A stretch of DNA of 64,000 bases from Pantoea ananatis LMG 2665 (GTDB lineage: Bacteria; Pseudomonadota; Gammaproteobacteria; Enterobacterales; Enterobacteriaceae): positions 186,001 to 250,000 of the forward strand of contig NZ_JMJJ01000007.1 in assembly GCF_000710035.2 (NCBI RefSeq). Reading direction: 5' to 3'. Both the position numbers and the translations under genes were made by a program. Numbering within the stretch: the stretch's first letter is position 1; every line of letters starts with the position of its first letter. The notes under the pieces were generated by a model that searched no databases, was not told the DNA's origin, and was given only the letters and a program-made list of their open reading frames with translations. Positions 36,175-45,505 of the stretch are shown here, piece by piece.

Positions 36175-36762
36175 CTAGAGAAGCCTGAAGGCATCGACCA
36201 GCATCCAGATCGTGGTCGCCACCAGCGACAGCGCCATCAGGCTGTTAAACAGCTGGCGTTTCCAGTTGATTTGCAGGTGACCGCGCAGGCGGTCACCCAG
36301 CGCAGCCCACAATAAAATGCACGGCAGATTGAGCAACATAAAAGCCCCCATCACGGTCAGCACGCCACTGCTGGCGCTGTAGAGCAGTGCCACGTTGCTG
36401 GCCATTAACCAGGCTTTTGGATTGATAGCCTGAAAACAGGCCCCACCCACCAGGGTCATGGGCTGCGGCTTTGCACGCGCTTCGGGGGCATTCGCCCGAA
36501 ATATTTTCCATGACAGCCATAACAAATAACCACATCCCACCAGCGTCAGCGGCAGACGCACAGATGCCATCCAGTGCAGCAGGACTTCCAGCGCCAGCCC
36601 CGCAATGGCGGTTTGTAGCGCACAGCCAATCAAAATGCCAAACACCATCGGTAACGTGCGGCGCATACCAAAGTTAACACCGGAAGTGGCGAGCAACAGA
36701 TTATTTGGCCCCGGCGTAATCGACATCACGGTGACATAACTAAAGAAGGAAGGATCGAGCAT
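36175..36762 (-). CDS. LysE/RhtB-family amino acid exporter
   Basis: A 195-residue membrane protein with six hydrophobic segments. TPGPNNLLLATSGVNFG at residue 16 is the family signature, followed by a typical GGACFQAINPKAWLMA. It exports amino acids or related compounds. It is divergent from a MocR-type regulator, a common pairing in which the PLP-binding regulator controls the exporter. Confidence 0.85.
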   Translation of the reverse strand: MLDPSFFSYVTVMSITPGPNNLLLATSGVNFGMRRTLPMVFGILIGCALQTAIAGLALEVLLHWMASVRLPLTLVGCGYLLWLSWKIFRANAPEARAKPQPMTLVGGACFQAINPKAWLMASNVALLYSASSGVLTVMGAFMLLNLPCILLWAALGDRLRGHLQINWKRQLFNSLMALSLVATTIWMLVDAFRLL

Positions 36763-36846
36763 AGTGGCGTTCCTGATGAAAGAGAAAACACCATGCTACG
36801 ATCAGAAAAGCTATGGTAACAGAGACAAGAAATCGCTATTTTGATG

Positions 36847-36876
36847 GGTACAATCAGAACTGATTCCAACTGTACC
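36847..36876. promoter_or_regulatory. Nested inverted repeats between LysE exporter and MocR genes
   Basis: GGTACA (36847-36852) and TGTACC (36871-36876) enclose AATCAG-AA-CTGATT (36852-36865). This lies 21 bases before the regulator start and is a candidate operator for autoregulation and for control of the divergent exporter. Confidence 0.45.
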
Positions 36877-36896
36877 TGTTACCTGCGGAGGCAATT

Positions 36897-38387
36897 GTGT
36901 CCCCTGAAACTCAGTCCGAGCACAGGCTTTATCAGCAACTGGCCGACAGCTTTGCCGAGGCCATTCACAAGGGCACGCTAAAACCGGGCAAGCGCTTACC
37001 CGCCATCCGGCGCGTTGCTCAGTCACATCAGGTCAGCGTGAACACCGTGCTGAATGCCTGGCAGCTGCTGGAGAATCGCGGTCTGATTGAGGCGCGCCCG
37101 CAATCGGGCTACTACGTGCGCGGCGTGCTGCCGGTGGTGACGCGAGATGCCCAGCACTCTGCCCGGGTGGTTCGCGATCCAGGCAACGAGAAGCTGGACT
37201 TGATTGATAAGGTTTTCGCCGCACAAAATCATCCGGATTACACCAATATTTCGCTGGCCTGTCCGCAGGACAGTGACCTGTTTCCGTCAGCCAGACTGGC
37301 GCGCATTACGGCCTCTCTGCTTCGTCGCGATCCACAACTTATTGGTCGCTACGCGCTTCCGCCGGGTAGTGAGCGCTTACGGGAGGAGATTGCGCGACGT
37401 GCCTTGCATAGTGGCCAGTCGCTCGCCGCCGATGAGATCACCCTTACCCATGGCTGCATGGAGGCACTTCAGCTGGCACTCAGGGCGGTGACCCGGCCGG
37501 GTGATTGTGTCGGTCTGGAATCCCCCACCTATTTCTTCCTGTTTCCCCTGCTGGCATCGCTGGGCCTAAAGGCACTGGAGATTCCTACCGATCCTCAGCG
37601 CGGCCTGTCGCTGGATGCACTTGAGATGCTGCTCCAGGAAAAGCGTATTCAGGCGCTGGTTGCCATGCCCTCTGCGCAGAACCCGCTGGGCTTTGGAATG
37701 TCGTTGCCCGACAAGAAAAGGCTCGCAAAGTTAGTGAACACTTACAACGTTCCTTTGATTGAGGACGGGCTTTACGATGAGTTGCAGTTTGACTGGCCGC
37801 TGTCTCCTACGGTTAAGTCATTCGATCAGCATGGCTGGGTGCTCTACTGCACCAGTTTCACGAAAACCGTTGCGCCCGATTTTCGCATCGGCTGGATTGC
37901 AGCCGGCCGCTTTCATGATGCCATTGCACGCCTTAAAGCCGTGTCATCCATGGCGGAATCGGCCCTGCTGTCTGAAACGCTGGCAGAATTTCTTGCCAAC
38001 GGAGGCTACGACCACCATCTGCGCAGCCTGCGCCGTAGCTATGCCAGCAATCTGGATGAAGCGCGCGGTTTGATTGCGCAGCATTTTCCTCAGGGTACCC
38101 GGGCTACGTTACCGCGCGGCGGCTTCGTTTTTTGGGTCGAACTGCCCGGCAATGTGAATACCACAGAGATGTTTACCCGTCTGTTGAAAGAGCAGATTTG
38201 TGTCACGCCAGGTGCACTGTATTCGCTGAGCGAGCGCTATAACCATGCATTGCGCCTCTCATGCTGCTATCCATTTGATCAGCGCTATGTTCGCGCCATC
38301 ATCCGCGCGGGGGCGGTTGCCTGCGAACTCGCTGGCCTGCCGCCGGGCCGGGATCAGGGCGTGCCATTACGTCCCCAAATGGTATAG
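36897..38387 (+). CDS. MocR-type (GntR/aminotransferase) transcriptional regulator
   Basis: A 496-residue regulator. The GntR winged helix covers residues 8-75 (LPAIRRVAQSHQVSVNTVLNAWQLLENRGLI), then a class-I aminotransferase-like domain with the PLP lysine in TSFTKTVAP (about K322) and an Asp/Tyr pair in IEDGLYDELQF. MocR proteins sense an amino acid or vitamin B6 through bound PLP. The start is GTG behind GGAGG. It overlaps the converging GST gene by 34 bases. Confidence 0.85.
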   Translation: MSPETQSEHRLYQQLADSFAEAIHKGTLKPGKRLPAIRRVAQSHQVSVNTVLNAWQLLENRGLIEARPQSGYYVRGVLPVVTRDAQHSARVVRDPGNEKLDLIDKVFAAQNHPDYTNISLACPQDSDLFPSARLARITASLLRRDPQLIGRYALPPGSERLREEIARRALHSGQSLAADEITLTHGCMEALQLALRAVTRPGDCVGLESPTYFFLFPLLASLGLKALEIPTDPQRGLSLDALEMLLQEKRIQALVAMPSAQNPLGFGMSLPDKKRLAKLVNTYNVPLIEDGLYDELQFDWPLSPTVKSFDQHGWVLYCTSFTKTVAPDFRIGWIAAGRFHDAIARLKAVSSMAESALLSETLAEFLANGGYDHHLRSLRRSYASNLDEARGLIAQHFPQGTRATLPRGGFVFWVELPGNVNTTEMFTRLLKEQICVTPGALYSLSERYNHALRLSCCYPFDQRYVRAIIRAGAVACELAGLPPGRDQGVPLRPQMV

Positions 38388-38977
38388 CCATGCCGTTCAG
38401 TGAGGCGTTCGTAGTAGGTCCGCACGGCCGGTAAATCAGGATGGTCAAGCGGCGTTTCAAACCAGCGGTTAACGGCCAGCCCAATAGGGATGTCCGCCAG
38501 ACTGAAGTTGCGCCCGGCAACGTAGCGACCGGTATGTTCCAGCTGCTGATTGAGGATGCCCATGGTGTGGGACCAGCCTTTACAGGCGGCGGCCAACAGT
38601 CTTGGGTCCTGGTGGGCGGGCGAATTACGCACCAGTGACATAAACGCATAGCGCCATGAGGTGTTAAGTTCCGTCGACTGCCAGTCCATCCACTGATCCA
38701 CCGGCGCACGCGCACGCGGATTGTCGGGATAGAGCCAGTCGCCACCGTAGGCGGTGGCCAGATAGCGTAGAATGGCGTTGGACTCCCACATCGTCAGGTC
38801 TTCATCAATCAACACCGGGATCATGGCGTTAGGATTAAGCGCGATAAATTCAGGAGAGTGCGTGGATTTGTACCCTTCTCCCCACTCTTCACGTTCGTAG
38901 AGCAGGTCCAGTTCGTCACACAGCCAGAGTACTTTGCGCACGTTGATTGAGGAGGCGCGTCCAAGAATTTTTAACAT
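38354..38977 (-). CDS. Glutathione S-transferase family protein
   Basis: A 207-residue GST resembling E. coli GstB. The thioredoxin-like N-terminal domain carries GRASSINVRKVLWLCDEL and the glutathione-binding MIPVLIDEDLTMWESNAILRYLA; the helical C-terminal domain has NFSLADIPIGL. The ATG at 38977 follows GGAG; the frame extends further to 39046. It is presumed to be a cytoplasmic detoxification enzyme. Confidence 0.85.
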   Translation of the reverse strand: MLKILGRASSINVRKVLWLCDELDLLYEREEWGEGYKSTHSPEFIALNPNAMIPVLIDEDLTMWESNAILRYLATAYGGDWLYPDNPRARAPVDQWMDWQSTELNTSWRYAFMSLVRNSPAHQDPRLLAAACKGWSHTMGILNQQLEHTGRYVAGRNFSLADIPIGLAVNRWFETPLDHPDLPAVRTYYERLTERHGYTIWGRNGTP

Positions 38978-39082
38978 AGCAGGCTCCATCCAGTTGCTTA
39001 ACTTATTCATAGCCCTGTTAACTGACATAAGCAATTGCCGGAGCAAGAAAAAACATCTTTACCTCATTCACAAGGAGTCAAA

Positions 39083-39931
39083 ATGCACGTTGCGTTTAAA
39101 CAAGTAGATGTATTTACTTCGGCCGCGTTTAACGGCAATCCCCTGGCCGTCATCATGGATGCACAAGGTCTGGACGACAGCCAGATGGCGGCCATCGCAC
39201 GCTGGACTAACTTATCTGAAACGACCTTTGTCCTGCCGCCGCAGGATAATCAGGCCGACTACCGCGTGCGTATCTTCACCGTAGAGGGCGAACTGCCCTT
39301 TGCCGGCCATCCGACGCTCGGTACCGCTCATGCTTTACTGGAAGCGGGCTTCCAGACAAAAACGCCGGGGGTAATAATTCAGGAATGCGGCGTAGGCAAC
39401 GTGAAGATAAAAATTGCCGACGACAGCACGCTGGCCTTTGCCGCGCCAAAAGCCACCTTAACACCGTTTCATGATGCGCTTATCAGCGCGGCGCTCAACA
39501 GCCATGCGCTCGATACCGCGCAGGATGCCGTGGTGGTCGATATGGGCATCCGCTGGCTGCTGATCCCGATGATCAGTGCCGATGCGGTCCTGGCAATTAA
39601 GCCTGATATTGCGGATTTACAGCGGCTTGTCCATCACGCCAACGTCACTGGCATTATGCCATTCGGTCCACTGCCCGCAGGAGAAGCGGAACAGTACGAG
39701 GTTCGCGGCCTGATAATTGAGCATGGAAGCCTGACCGAAGATCCGATCACCGGCAGCGCCAATGCCTGTCTGGCACGTTACTTCGCCGCTCAGGGCAAGA
39801 CGCAAAATTATCGTGTCCGTCAGGGTACTCAGGTAAACCGACAGGGACGCGTGACGGTGGAATATCAGGGCGATACGATCTGGATCGGGGGGAAAACCGT
39901 GACGGTGATAGAGGGCACCATCAGGCGCTAA
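39083..39931 (+). CDS. PhzF-family isomerase/epimerase-like protein
   Basis: A 282-residue PhzF-fold protein. The N-terminal QVDVFTSAAFNGNPLAVI, with catalytic-site Glu in NLSETTFVLPP (the family's Glu45-like residue), is followed by GELPFAGHPTLGTAHAL and, in the second half, EDPITGSANACLARYF. Members isomerise or racemise carboxylates by proton shuttling. The ATG at 39083 follows AAGGAG. Divergent from the GST gene; substrate unknown. Confidence 0.85.
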   Translation: MHVAFKQVDVFTSAAFNGNPLAVIMDAQGLDDSQMAAIARWTNLSETTFVLPPQDNQADYRVRIFTVEGELPFAGHPTLGTAHALLEAGFQTKTPGVIIQECGVGNVKIKIADDSTLAFAAPKATLTPFHDALISAALNSHALDTAQDAVVVDMGIRWLLIPMISADAVLAIKPDIADLQRLVHHANVTGIMPFGPLPAGEAEQYEVRGLIIEHGSLTEDPITGSANACLARYFAAQGKTQNYRVRQGTQVNRQGRVTVEYQGDTIWIGGKTVTVIEGTIRR

Positions 39932-39970
39932 CCCGGAAGCTGGCACAAGGGCGGCAAAGCCGCCCTAAAA

Positions 39971-40729
39971 TTACAGCGCCTGACCACCCGATGCTTCGAT
40001 ACGCTGCGCAGTGATCCAGCTGGTTTCCTCACTGAGGATAGCGCAAACGGCATCGCCGATATCGTCTGGCAGGCCCACCCGGCCCAGGGCGGTTAATGCG
40101 GCGATAGTGTCATTGACCGTTTTATCATCGCGCACGCGCCCGCCGCCAAAGTCGGTCTCAATGGCACCCGGCGCCAGGATGTTAACGCGAATGCGCCGCT
40201 CGCCCAGTTCTTTAGCCTGATAGCGCGTCAGCACTTCCATCGCGCCCTTCATTGAGGCATAGGTTCCGGAACCGGGGTACGTCAGGCGGGTTAATCCGCT
40301 GGAGATATTCAGAATGCGCCCGCCGTCTGCTATCGCAGGCAATAGCGTCTGAGTCAGGAAGTAAGGCCCCTTAAAATGCACATTCATCAGCGCATCAAAT
40401 TCAGCCTCGGTGGTCTCAATAAAAGGTTTATAGTGCCCATGGCCGGCATTGTTCACTAAATAATCAAATGTCTCACGCTGCCAGTGCTGTTGCAGTGCAT
40501 TTTTCACTTCAGACATGAAACGATCAAACTGGCTCAGGTCGCCGACATCCAGCTGGAGCGCCACTGCGCGGCCGCCTACGCTTTCAATTTCCCTTACCAC
40601 GCCCTGCGCTTCATGTTGATGACTGCGGTAGGTCAGAATGATATCCCTGCCCTTAGTCGCCAGTTTTACCGCTGCATTCCGGCCTAAACCGCGATTAGCG
40701 CCCGTGATCAAGACGATTTTACGATTCAT
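39971..40729 (-). CDS. Short-chain dehydrogenase/reductase
   Basis: A 252-residue SDR: NAD(P)-binding TGANRGLG at residue 8, NNAG near 95, catalytic Ser in NISSGL and Tyr-Lys in YASMK near 160, and the tail motif APGAIETDF. The ATG at 40729 follows AGGA. It is divergent from a YhjC-like LysR regulator with 115 bases between, so it is probably that regulator's target. Confidence 0.85.
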   Translation of the reverse strand: MNRKIVLITGANRGLGRNAAVKLATKGRDIILTYRSHQHEAQGVVREIESVGGRAVALQLDVGDLSQFDRFMSEVKNALQQHWQRETFDYLVNNAGHGHYKPFIETTEAEFDALMNVHFKGPYFLTQTLLPAIADGGRILNISSGLTRLTYPGSGTYASMKGAMEVLTRYQAKELGERRIRVNILAPGAIETDFGGGRVRDDKTVNDTIAALTALGRVGLPDDIGDAVCAILSEETSWITAQRIEASGGQAL

Positions 40730-40844
40730 GTTGATTTCCTGTTGCAAAATTGAACACAGGTTGAGGATATTCTTTAATAATTGTTCTATAAACGCTTAAG
40801 AACGAGCAGCACTGTTCCACTTACAACAACAATCGGCAGGCCAT

Positions 40845-41744
40845 ATGGATAAAATTCATGCAATGCAGGTTTTCGTCAGAGTTGCAGAGATGGGCAGTTT
40901 TACGGCAGCAGCAGAAAGTCTTGGGCTGCCAAAAGGAAGCGTCTCGCGACAAATTCAGGCGCTGGAAAATCAGATGGGAACGCGTCTTTTGCACCGCACC
41001 ACTCGTCGGGTGCAACTTACCCAGGATGGCTTAGTTTATTACGACCGCTGTCTGGATTTGCTGTCGATGATTAGTGATATGGATAGCCTGTTCCAGCACG
41101 ATCCCGCCACTTTAAGCGGTAAGCTACGGGTGGATATGTCCGCCGCGATGGCGACCGATCTGATCCTGCCCCGCCTGCCAGAATTTTTGCAGCATTATCC
41201 CGGCGTTGAAATCGAGCTCAGCAGCAACGATCGCCAGGTTGACGTTATCCGCGAAGGGTTTGACTGCGTGATCCGCGTTGGCGAGCTGAAGGATTCGGGC
41301 CTCATCGCCCGCCGTATCGGCACCCACACCTTAATTAACTGCGCCAGCCCTGGCTATCTTTCACGTTTTGGCCGGCCGATTCGGCTTGAAGAGCTGTCGC
41401 AGCATGCCATGGTGCATTACAGTCAGCAGCTCGGCCAGCCTGCCCAGGGCTTTGAGTTTTTCGATGGCAAGCAGTGCCACTATGTGCACACCGGCGGGGT
41501 TGTCACCGTCAACAGCACCGAAACCTATCGCGCGGCCTGCCTCGCGGGGCTGGGCATTATCCAGGTGCCGACCGTGGGGATTCACAAATATCTGGAAAGC
41601 GGTGAGTTGGTGGAGGTGCTGCATGCCTTCCCGGCAAAACCGATGCCGATTCATTTACTTTATCCCCATCGCCGTAACGTCGCCCGTCGCGTTCGGGTAT
41701 TTATGGAGTGGTTAAGTCAGGTGCTTCAGGAGTATGTCACCTGA
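40845..41744 (+). CDS. yhjC: LysR-type regulator YhjC
   Basis: A 299-residue regulator close to E. coli YhjC (MDKIHAMQ start, GLPKGSVSRQIQALENQ, LHRTTRRVQLT, INCASPGYL). The winged helix occupies residues 1-60. It precedes yhjD and yhjE on the same strand as in E. coli, while a short-chain dehydrogenase gene is divergent. Confidence 0.85.
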   Translation: MDKIHAMQVFVRVAEMGSFTAAAESLGLPKGSVSRQIQALENQMGTRLLHRTTRRVQLTQDGLVYYDRCLDLLSMISDMDSLFQHDPATLSGKLRVDMSAAMATDLILPRLPEFLQHYPGVEIELSSNDRQVDVIREGFDCVIRVGELKDSGLIARRIGTHTLINCASPGYLSRFGRPIRLEELSQHAMVHYSQQLGQPAQGFEFFDGKQCHYVHTGGVVTVNSTETYRAACLAGLGIIQVPTVGIHKYLESGELVEVLHAFPAKPMPIHLLYPHRRNVARRVRVFMEWLSQVLQEYVT

Positions 41745-41782
41745 GAGGCTATAATGTGTTTTTTACGTTTAACAGGAAGTGA

Positions 41783-42802
41783 ATGTCTATGACAGACGAA
41801 CAGGACAACGCAAAAGACGCACAGTCACCCAAACCACTGATTGATATCAAAACAGGCAACAAGTCTGTCGATCGTTCGATCGTGCGGGTTTCACGTTTTG
41901 CCACCTGGTTTCAGGCCATACCCGCCGTTGCCCATTTTATTCGTGCGCTTGACCGGTTTAACGATCGTCTCGGTAGCCAGTTTGGCGCAGCCATTACCTA
42001 TTTTTCATTTTTATCATTAATCCCGATTTTAATGGTGTCCTTTGCCGCCGTGGGTTTTGTGCTGGCATCGAATCAGGATCTGCTGACCGATATCATCAAC
42101 AAAATCGTCAGCAGCATCAGCGATCCCTCACTGGCAACGACCTTGAAAAATACCGTCAACACGGCCATTCAACAGCGCGCGACCGTGGGGATTACGGGTC
42201 TGCTGTTGGCGCTATATTCGGGCCTGAACTGGATGGGCAACCTGCGGGAAGCGATTCGCGCTCAGTCGCGTGACGTCTGGGAACGCCAGCCTGACGATAA
42301 AGAGAAAATCTGGAAACGCTATATTCGCGACTTCTTATCGCTGACAGGATTGATGCTGGCTCTGGTCATTACCCTGTCGTTAACCTCTGTCGCAGGCTCT
42401 GCCCAGGCGATGATCGTGAGCGCGTTAGGTCTGGATGGCATCGAATGGTTACGTCCTGCGCTGACAATTATCGCGACCTCGATTTCCGTAATGGCAAACT
42501 ATTTGTTGTTCCTGTGGATTTTCTGGATTTTGCCTCGCCATAAGCCCCGTAAGAAGGCGCTGCTGCGCGGTACGCTGCTGGCGGCAGTGGGTTTCGAAAT
42601 CATCAAGTTTGTCATGACGCTGACCTTACCAAAACTGGCCACCTCGCCCTCAGGTGCCGCATTTGGGTCGGTATTGGGATTAATGGCCTTCTTTTATTTC
42701 TTTGCTCGTCTGACGCTGTTTTGCGCCGCATGGATTGCCACCGCGAAATACAAAGACGATCCGCGTATGCCGGAAAAAGGCGCGCTAACCACTCACAAAT
42801 GA
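41783..42802 (+). CDS. yhjD: YhjD inner-membrane protein (YihY/BrkB fold)
   Basis: A 339-residue membrane protein matching E. coli YhjD (DIKTGNKSVDRSI, DRFNDRLGSQFGAAITYFSFLSLIPILMVSFAA, NWMGNLREAIRAQSRDVWE, GLMAFFYFFARLTLFCAAWIATA). Six hydrophobic segments and a polar N-terminal tail. In E. coli, variants of YhjD allow growth without Kdo, suggesting a role in lipid A precursor export. It starts 38 bases after yhjC. Confidence 0.9.
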   Translation: MSMTDEQDNAKDAQSPKPLIDIKTGNKSVDRSIVRVSRFATWFQAIPAVAHFIRALDRFNDRLGSQFGAAITYFSFLSLIPILMVSFAAVGFVLASNQDLLTDIINKIVSSISDPSLATTLKNTVNTAIQQRATVGITGLLLALYSGLNWMGNLREAIRAQSRDVWERQPDDKEKIWKRYIRDFLSLTGLMLALVITLSLTSVAGSAQAMIVSALGLDGIEWLRPALTIIATSISVMANYLLFLWIFWILPRHKPRKKALLRGTLLAAVGFEIIKFVMTLTLPKLATSPSGAAFGSVLGLMAFFYFFARLTLFCAAWIATAKYKDDPRMPEKGALTTHK

Positions 42803-42831
42803 CAATACTGCGTTAAACCAGCGTAAAATAT

Positions 42832-42880
42832 CCCCCTCCGGTTATTTATTCATCAACTTACAGGATGAATAACTGAGGGG
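42832..42880 (+). terminator. Terminator after yhjD
   Basis: CCCTC/GAGGG at the base and TTATTCATC/GATGAATAA above it form an extended hairpin followed by TCACTTTTCTTC. The 200 bases on to yhjE show no other feature. Confidence 0.6.
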
Positions 42881-43079
42881 TCACTTTTCTTCAGCGCTTT
42901 CTTAGAGTATCTCGCCATATTTGCGTCACTTAACGCTGCCATTCTCCGGCATTTAACACATCACAAAAATTTTCCACTTTTGCCGGCGCAACGTCGCTAA
43001 CCACGCGGCTTTCCGCCATTGAATGCCGTTATACAGGTGCGTAAGATTCCCTATCTGTCATTAAAAATAAGAAACATTT

Positions 43080-44411
43080 ATGCAAGCCTCCATCTCAGAA
43101 CCGCTCGATCAGCAAAACGATCCCACGCCAGTAAACTCACGAAGTAAAGTGGTTATCGCCTCGCTGGTTGGCACCGCTATCGAATTCTTCGATTTCTATA
43201 TTTATGCCACCGCAGCCGTCATCGTTTTCCCTCATATCTTCTTTCCTCAGGGTGATGCGACCGTCGCGACGTTGCAGTCGCTGGCCACCTTTGCGATTGC
43301 GTTCATCGCCCGTCCCATCGGCTCTGCCCTGTTTGGTCACTTTGGCGATCGCGTAGGCCGTAAAGCCACCTTGGTTGCCTCACTGCTGACGATGGGGATC
43401 TCGACCGTGGTTATCGGTTTATTACCCAGCTACCAGAGCATTGGCGTTCTGGCTCCGCTGCTGTTGGCGCTGGCGCGTTTTGGTCAGGGGTTGGGCCTGG
43501 GCGGTGAGTGGGGCGGCGCAGCCCTGCTGGCGACGGAAAATGCACCTGCCAAAAAGCGGGCGCTGTACGGCTCCTTCCCGCAGTTGGGCGCACCGATTGG
43601 CTTTTTCTTTGCCAACGGCACCTTTCTACTGCTCTCCTGGCTGCTGACCGATGAGCAATTTATGCAATGGGGCTGGCGCGTCCCTTTTGTTCTGTCTGCC
43701 GTACTGGTCTTGATTGGTCTGTACGTACGCGTATCGCTGCATGAAAGCCCGGTATTCGCCAAAGTACAGAAAGAGAAGAAACAGGTACGTGTGCCGATTG
43801 CCTCGCTCCTGAGCAAACATCTGACGGCAACGATACTTGGCACCTTTATCATGCTTGCCACCTATACGCTGTTTTACATCATGACCGTTTACTCAATGAG
43901 TTACGGCACCGCCGCCGCACCAGCCGGACTGGGTATATCCCGTAACAGTATGCTGTGGATGCTGATGATGGCGGTGATTGGATTTGGCGTGATGGTGCCG
44001 ATTGCGGGCCTGCTTGCTGACCGCTTTGGTCGCCGTAAAACCATGATCGTCATTACGCTGATGATTATTGGCTTTTCATTCCTGTTTCCGGCCATGCTGG
44101 GATCCGGCTCTCAGGCGCTGGTGATGGCGTTCCTGCTGCTGGGCTTGAGCATTATGGGGCTGACGTTTGGCCCGATGGGTGCGCTGCTGCCTGAGCTGTT
44201 CCCGACTGAAGTGCGTTATACCGGCGCATCCTTCTCCTATAATCTGTCGTCGATTTTAGGTGCGTCGGTTGCGCCCTATATTGCGACCTGGCTGAACGCG
44301 CACTATGGCCTATATGCTGTCGGATTGTACCTGGCTTCCATGGCTTTTCTGACGCTGATTGCACTGATTGCCTGCAAAGAAACCCGGCATCAAACGCTGT
44401 ATGAAGTGTGA
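43080..44411 (+). CDS. yhjE: MFS transporter YhjE (metabolite:H+ symporter family)
   Basis: A 443-residue transporter nearly colinear with E. coli YhjE (GTAIEFFDFYIYATAAVIVFPHIFFPQGD, RFGQGLGLGGEWGGAALLATENAP, LFPTEVRYTGASFSYN). Twelve helices; family members carry shikimate, proline/betaine or alpha-ketoglutarate. Substrate not known. It has its own terminator. In E. coli yhjE also follows yhjD, so this is conserved backbone and the cluster after it is the accessory part. Confidence 0.9.
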   Translation: MQASISEPLDQQNDPTPVNSRSKVVIASLVGTAIEFFDFYIYATAAVIVFPHIFFPQGDATVATLQSLATFAIAFIARPIGSALFGHFGDRVGRKATLVASLLTMGISTVVIGLLPSYQSIGVLAPLLLALARFGQGLGLGGEWGGAALLATENAPAKKRALYGSFPQLGAPIGFFFANGTFLLLSWLLTDEQFMQWGWRVPFVLSAVLVLIGLYVRVSLHESPVFAKVQKEKKQVRVPIASLLSKHLTATILGTFIMLATYTLFYIMTVYSMSYGTAAAPAGLGISRNSMLWMLMMAVIGFGVMVPIAGLLADRFGRRKTMIVITLMIIGFSFLFPAMLGSGSQALVMAFLLLGLSIMGLTFGPMGALLPELFPTEVRYTGASFSYNLSSILGASVAPYIATWLNAHYGLYAVGLYLASMAFLTLIALIACKETRHQTLYEV

Positions 44412-44435
44412 TACCCGATAACGTTAAAGACACTC

Positions 44436-44460
44436 AACCCGGCTCAGGCCGGGTTTTTTA
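44436..44460 (+). terminator. Rho-independent terminator of yhjE
   Basis: AACCCGGC / GCCGGGTT around TCAG followed by a run of T. It marks the left limit of the hil cluster. Confidence 0.9.
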
Positions 44461-44475
44461 TCGTTTCCGATCACG

Positions 44476-45387
44476 CTATTTCGCTTTAAGCCAGGCCATA
44501 AAATCGTCGATAAAGACACGGGTTTTTAGTGGTAACAGACGGTTGGGTAAGGTAATGGCGTAAGTGGTCATTGAGAGCGTATTTTCAATCCGCCAGTCTG
44601 GTAACACGCGGCGTAACTGCCCGTTGAGCAAATAACCATTTGCAATAAAGGTGGGGATTAACGCAATACCCACACCCTGCAATATCGCATCGATCATGGC
44701 ATCACTGTTATTTATCATCAGCCGGGGCGTAAGTGTAACGCTCTCCATCGTGTCGTTTAACCAGAAACGCCATTCACCGCGAAACTGTGCGTCGTCAGGG
44801 AAGAAAATATTATGCTGTTTGAGGTCGCCCGGCATATCAGGCAGCCTTTGATCGTAGTGCTCTGCACATACTAAAACATAGTCAACAGGCATTAATGCCC
44901 GCGCTACCATATTGATGGGTGGCGTATCCGTGACGCGTAATGCCAGGTCGTACGACTCATGCGTGAGATTAATCAGATGGTCAGTGAGATTGAGCTCAAT
45001 ATTGATTTCAGCATAGCGTCGCAGAAAACCAGGCAGGAACGGCGTCAGTAAAATCTTCCCAAGCGTTGTCGGCGCAGTAATACGCAGTAACCCCTTAGGG
45101 ACATCGCTGTAACTGTCTGCCTGAGAAAACAGGGATTTAGTTGCGGCGATAACTGATAAAGCCTGGTGATATATTTCCTGCCCGGCCTCGGTCACAGCGA
45201 GCGCGCGCGTCGAGCGGGTAAAGAGTAAAACATTTAGCCTTTTTTCCAACCTGTCTATCATACGACTCACTGAAGACGGCGTCATGGATAGCGCTCTGGC
45301 AGCTGAGGAAAAGCTACCACTTTCAACCACCTGAACAAACAAAACCAATCCAGGCAAGACTTCCGTTAATTCATTTATGTTCTTCAC
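44476..45387 (-). CDS. LysR-type regulator divergent from the hil cluster
   Basis: A 303-residue regulator: winged helix at 14-70 (GSFSSAARALSMTPSSVSRMIDRLEKRL), then a two-lobed effector domain beginning GLLRITAPTTLGKILLTPFL. It starts 118 bases from the first cluster gene on the opposite strand. LysR proteins usually activate the divergent unit in response to a pathway compound; an inverted repeat between them fits the T-N11-A rule. The effector could be isoleucine, a hydroxyisoleucine or the final product (inference). Confidence 0.8.
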   Translation of the reverse strand: MKNINELTEVLPGLVLFVQVVESGSFSSAARALSMTPSSVSRMIDRLEKRLNVLLFTRSTRALAVTEAGQEIYHQALSVIAATKSLFSQADSYSDVPKGLLRITAPTTLGKILLTPFLPGFLRRYAEINIELNLTDHLINLTHESYDLALRVTDTPPINMVARALMPVDYVLVCAEHYDQRLPDMPGDLKQHNIFFPDDAQFRGEWRFWLNDTMESVTLTPRLMINNSDAMIDAILQGVGIALIPTFIANGYLLNGQLRRVLPDWRIENTLSMTTYAITLPNRLLPLKTRVFIDDFMAWLKAK

Positions 45388-45429
45388 GCACAGCTCTTTT
45401 GCATCTCAACTATCTAGCCAAGCTAGCAC

Positions 45430-45447
45430 TGAACAGTATGATGTTCA
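45430..45447. promoter_or_regulatory. Candidate LysR operator of the hil cluster
   Basis: TGAACA-N6-TGTTCA, a perfect 6-base inverted repeat containing a T-N11-A element, lies midway between the divergent starts at 45387 and 45506. A TTTACA hexamer at 45455-45460 may be the -35 of the cluster promoter; the matching -10 is unclear. Confidence 0.55.
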
Positions 45448-45505
45448 ACAGAGGTTTACATCCGTGAAACCTTATTATTCTTAATACTTTAATTACAGGC
45501 TAGCT

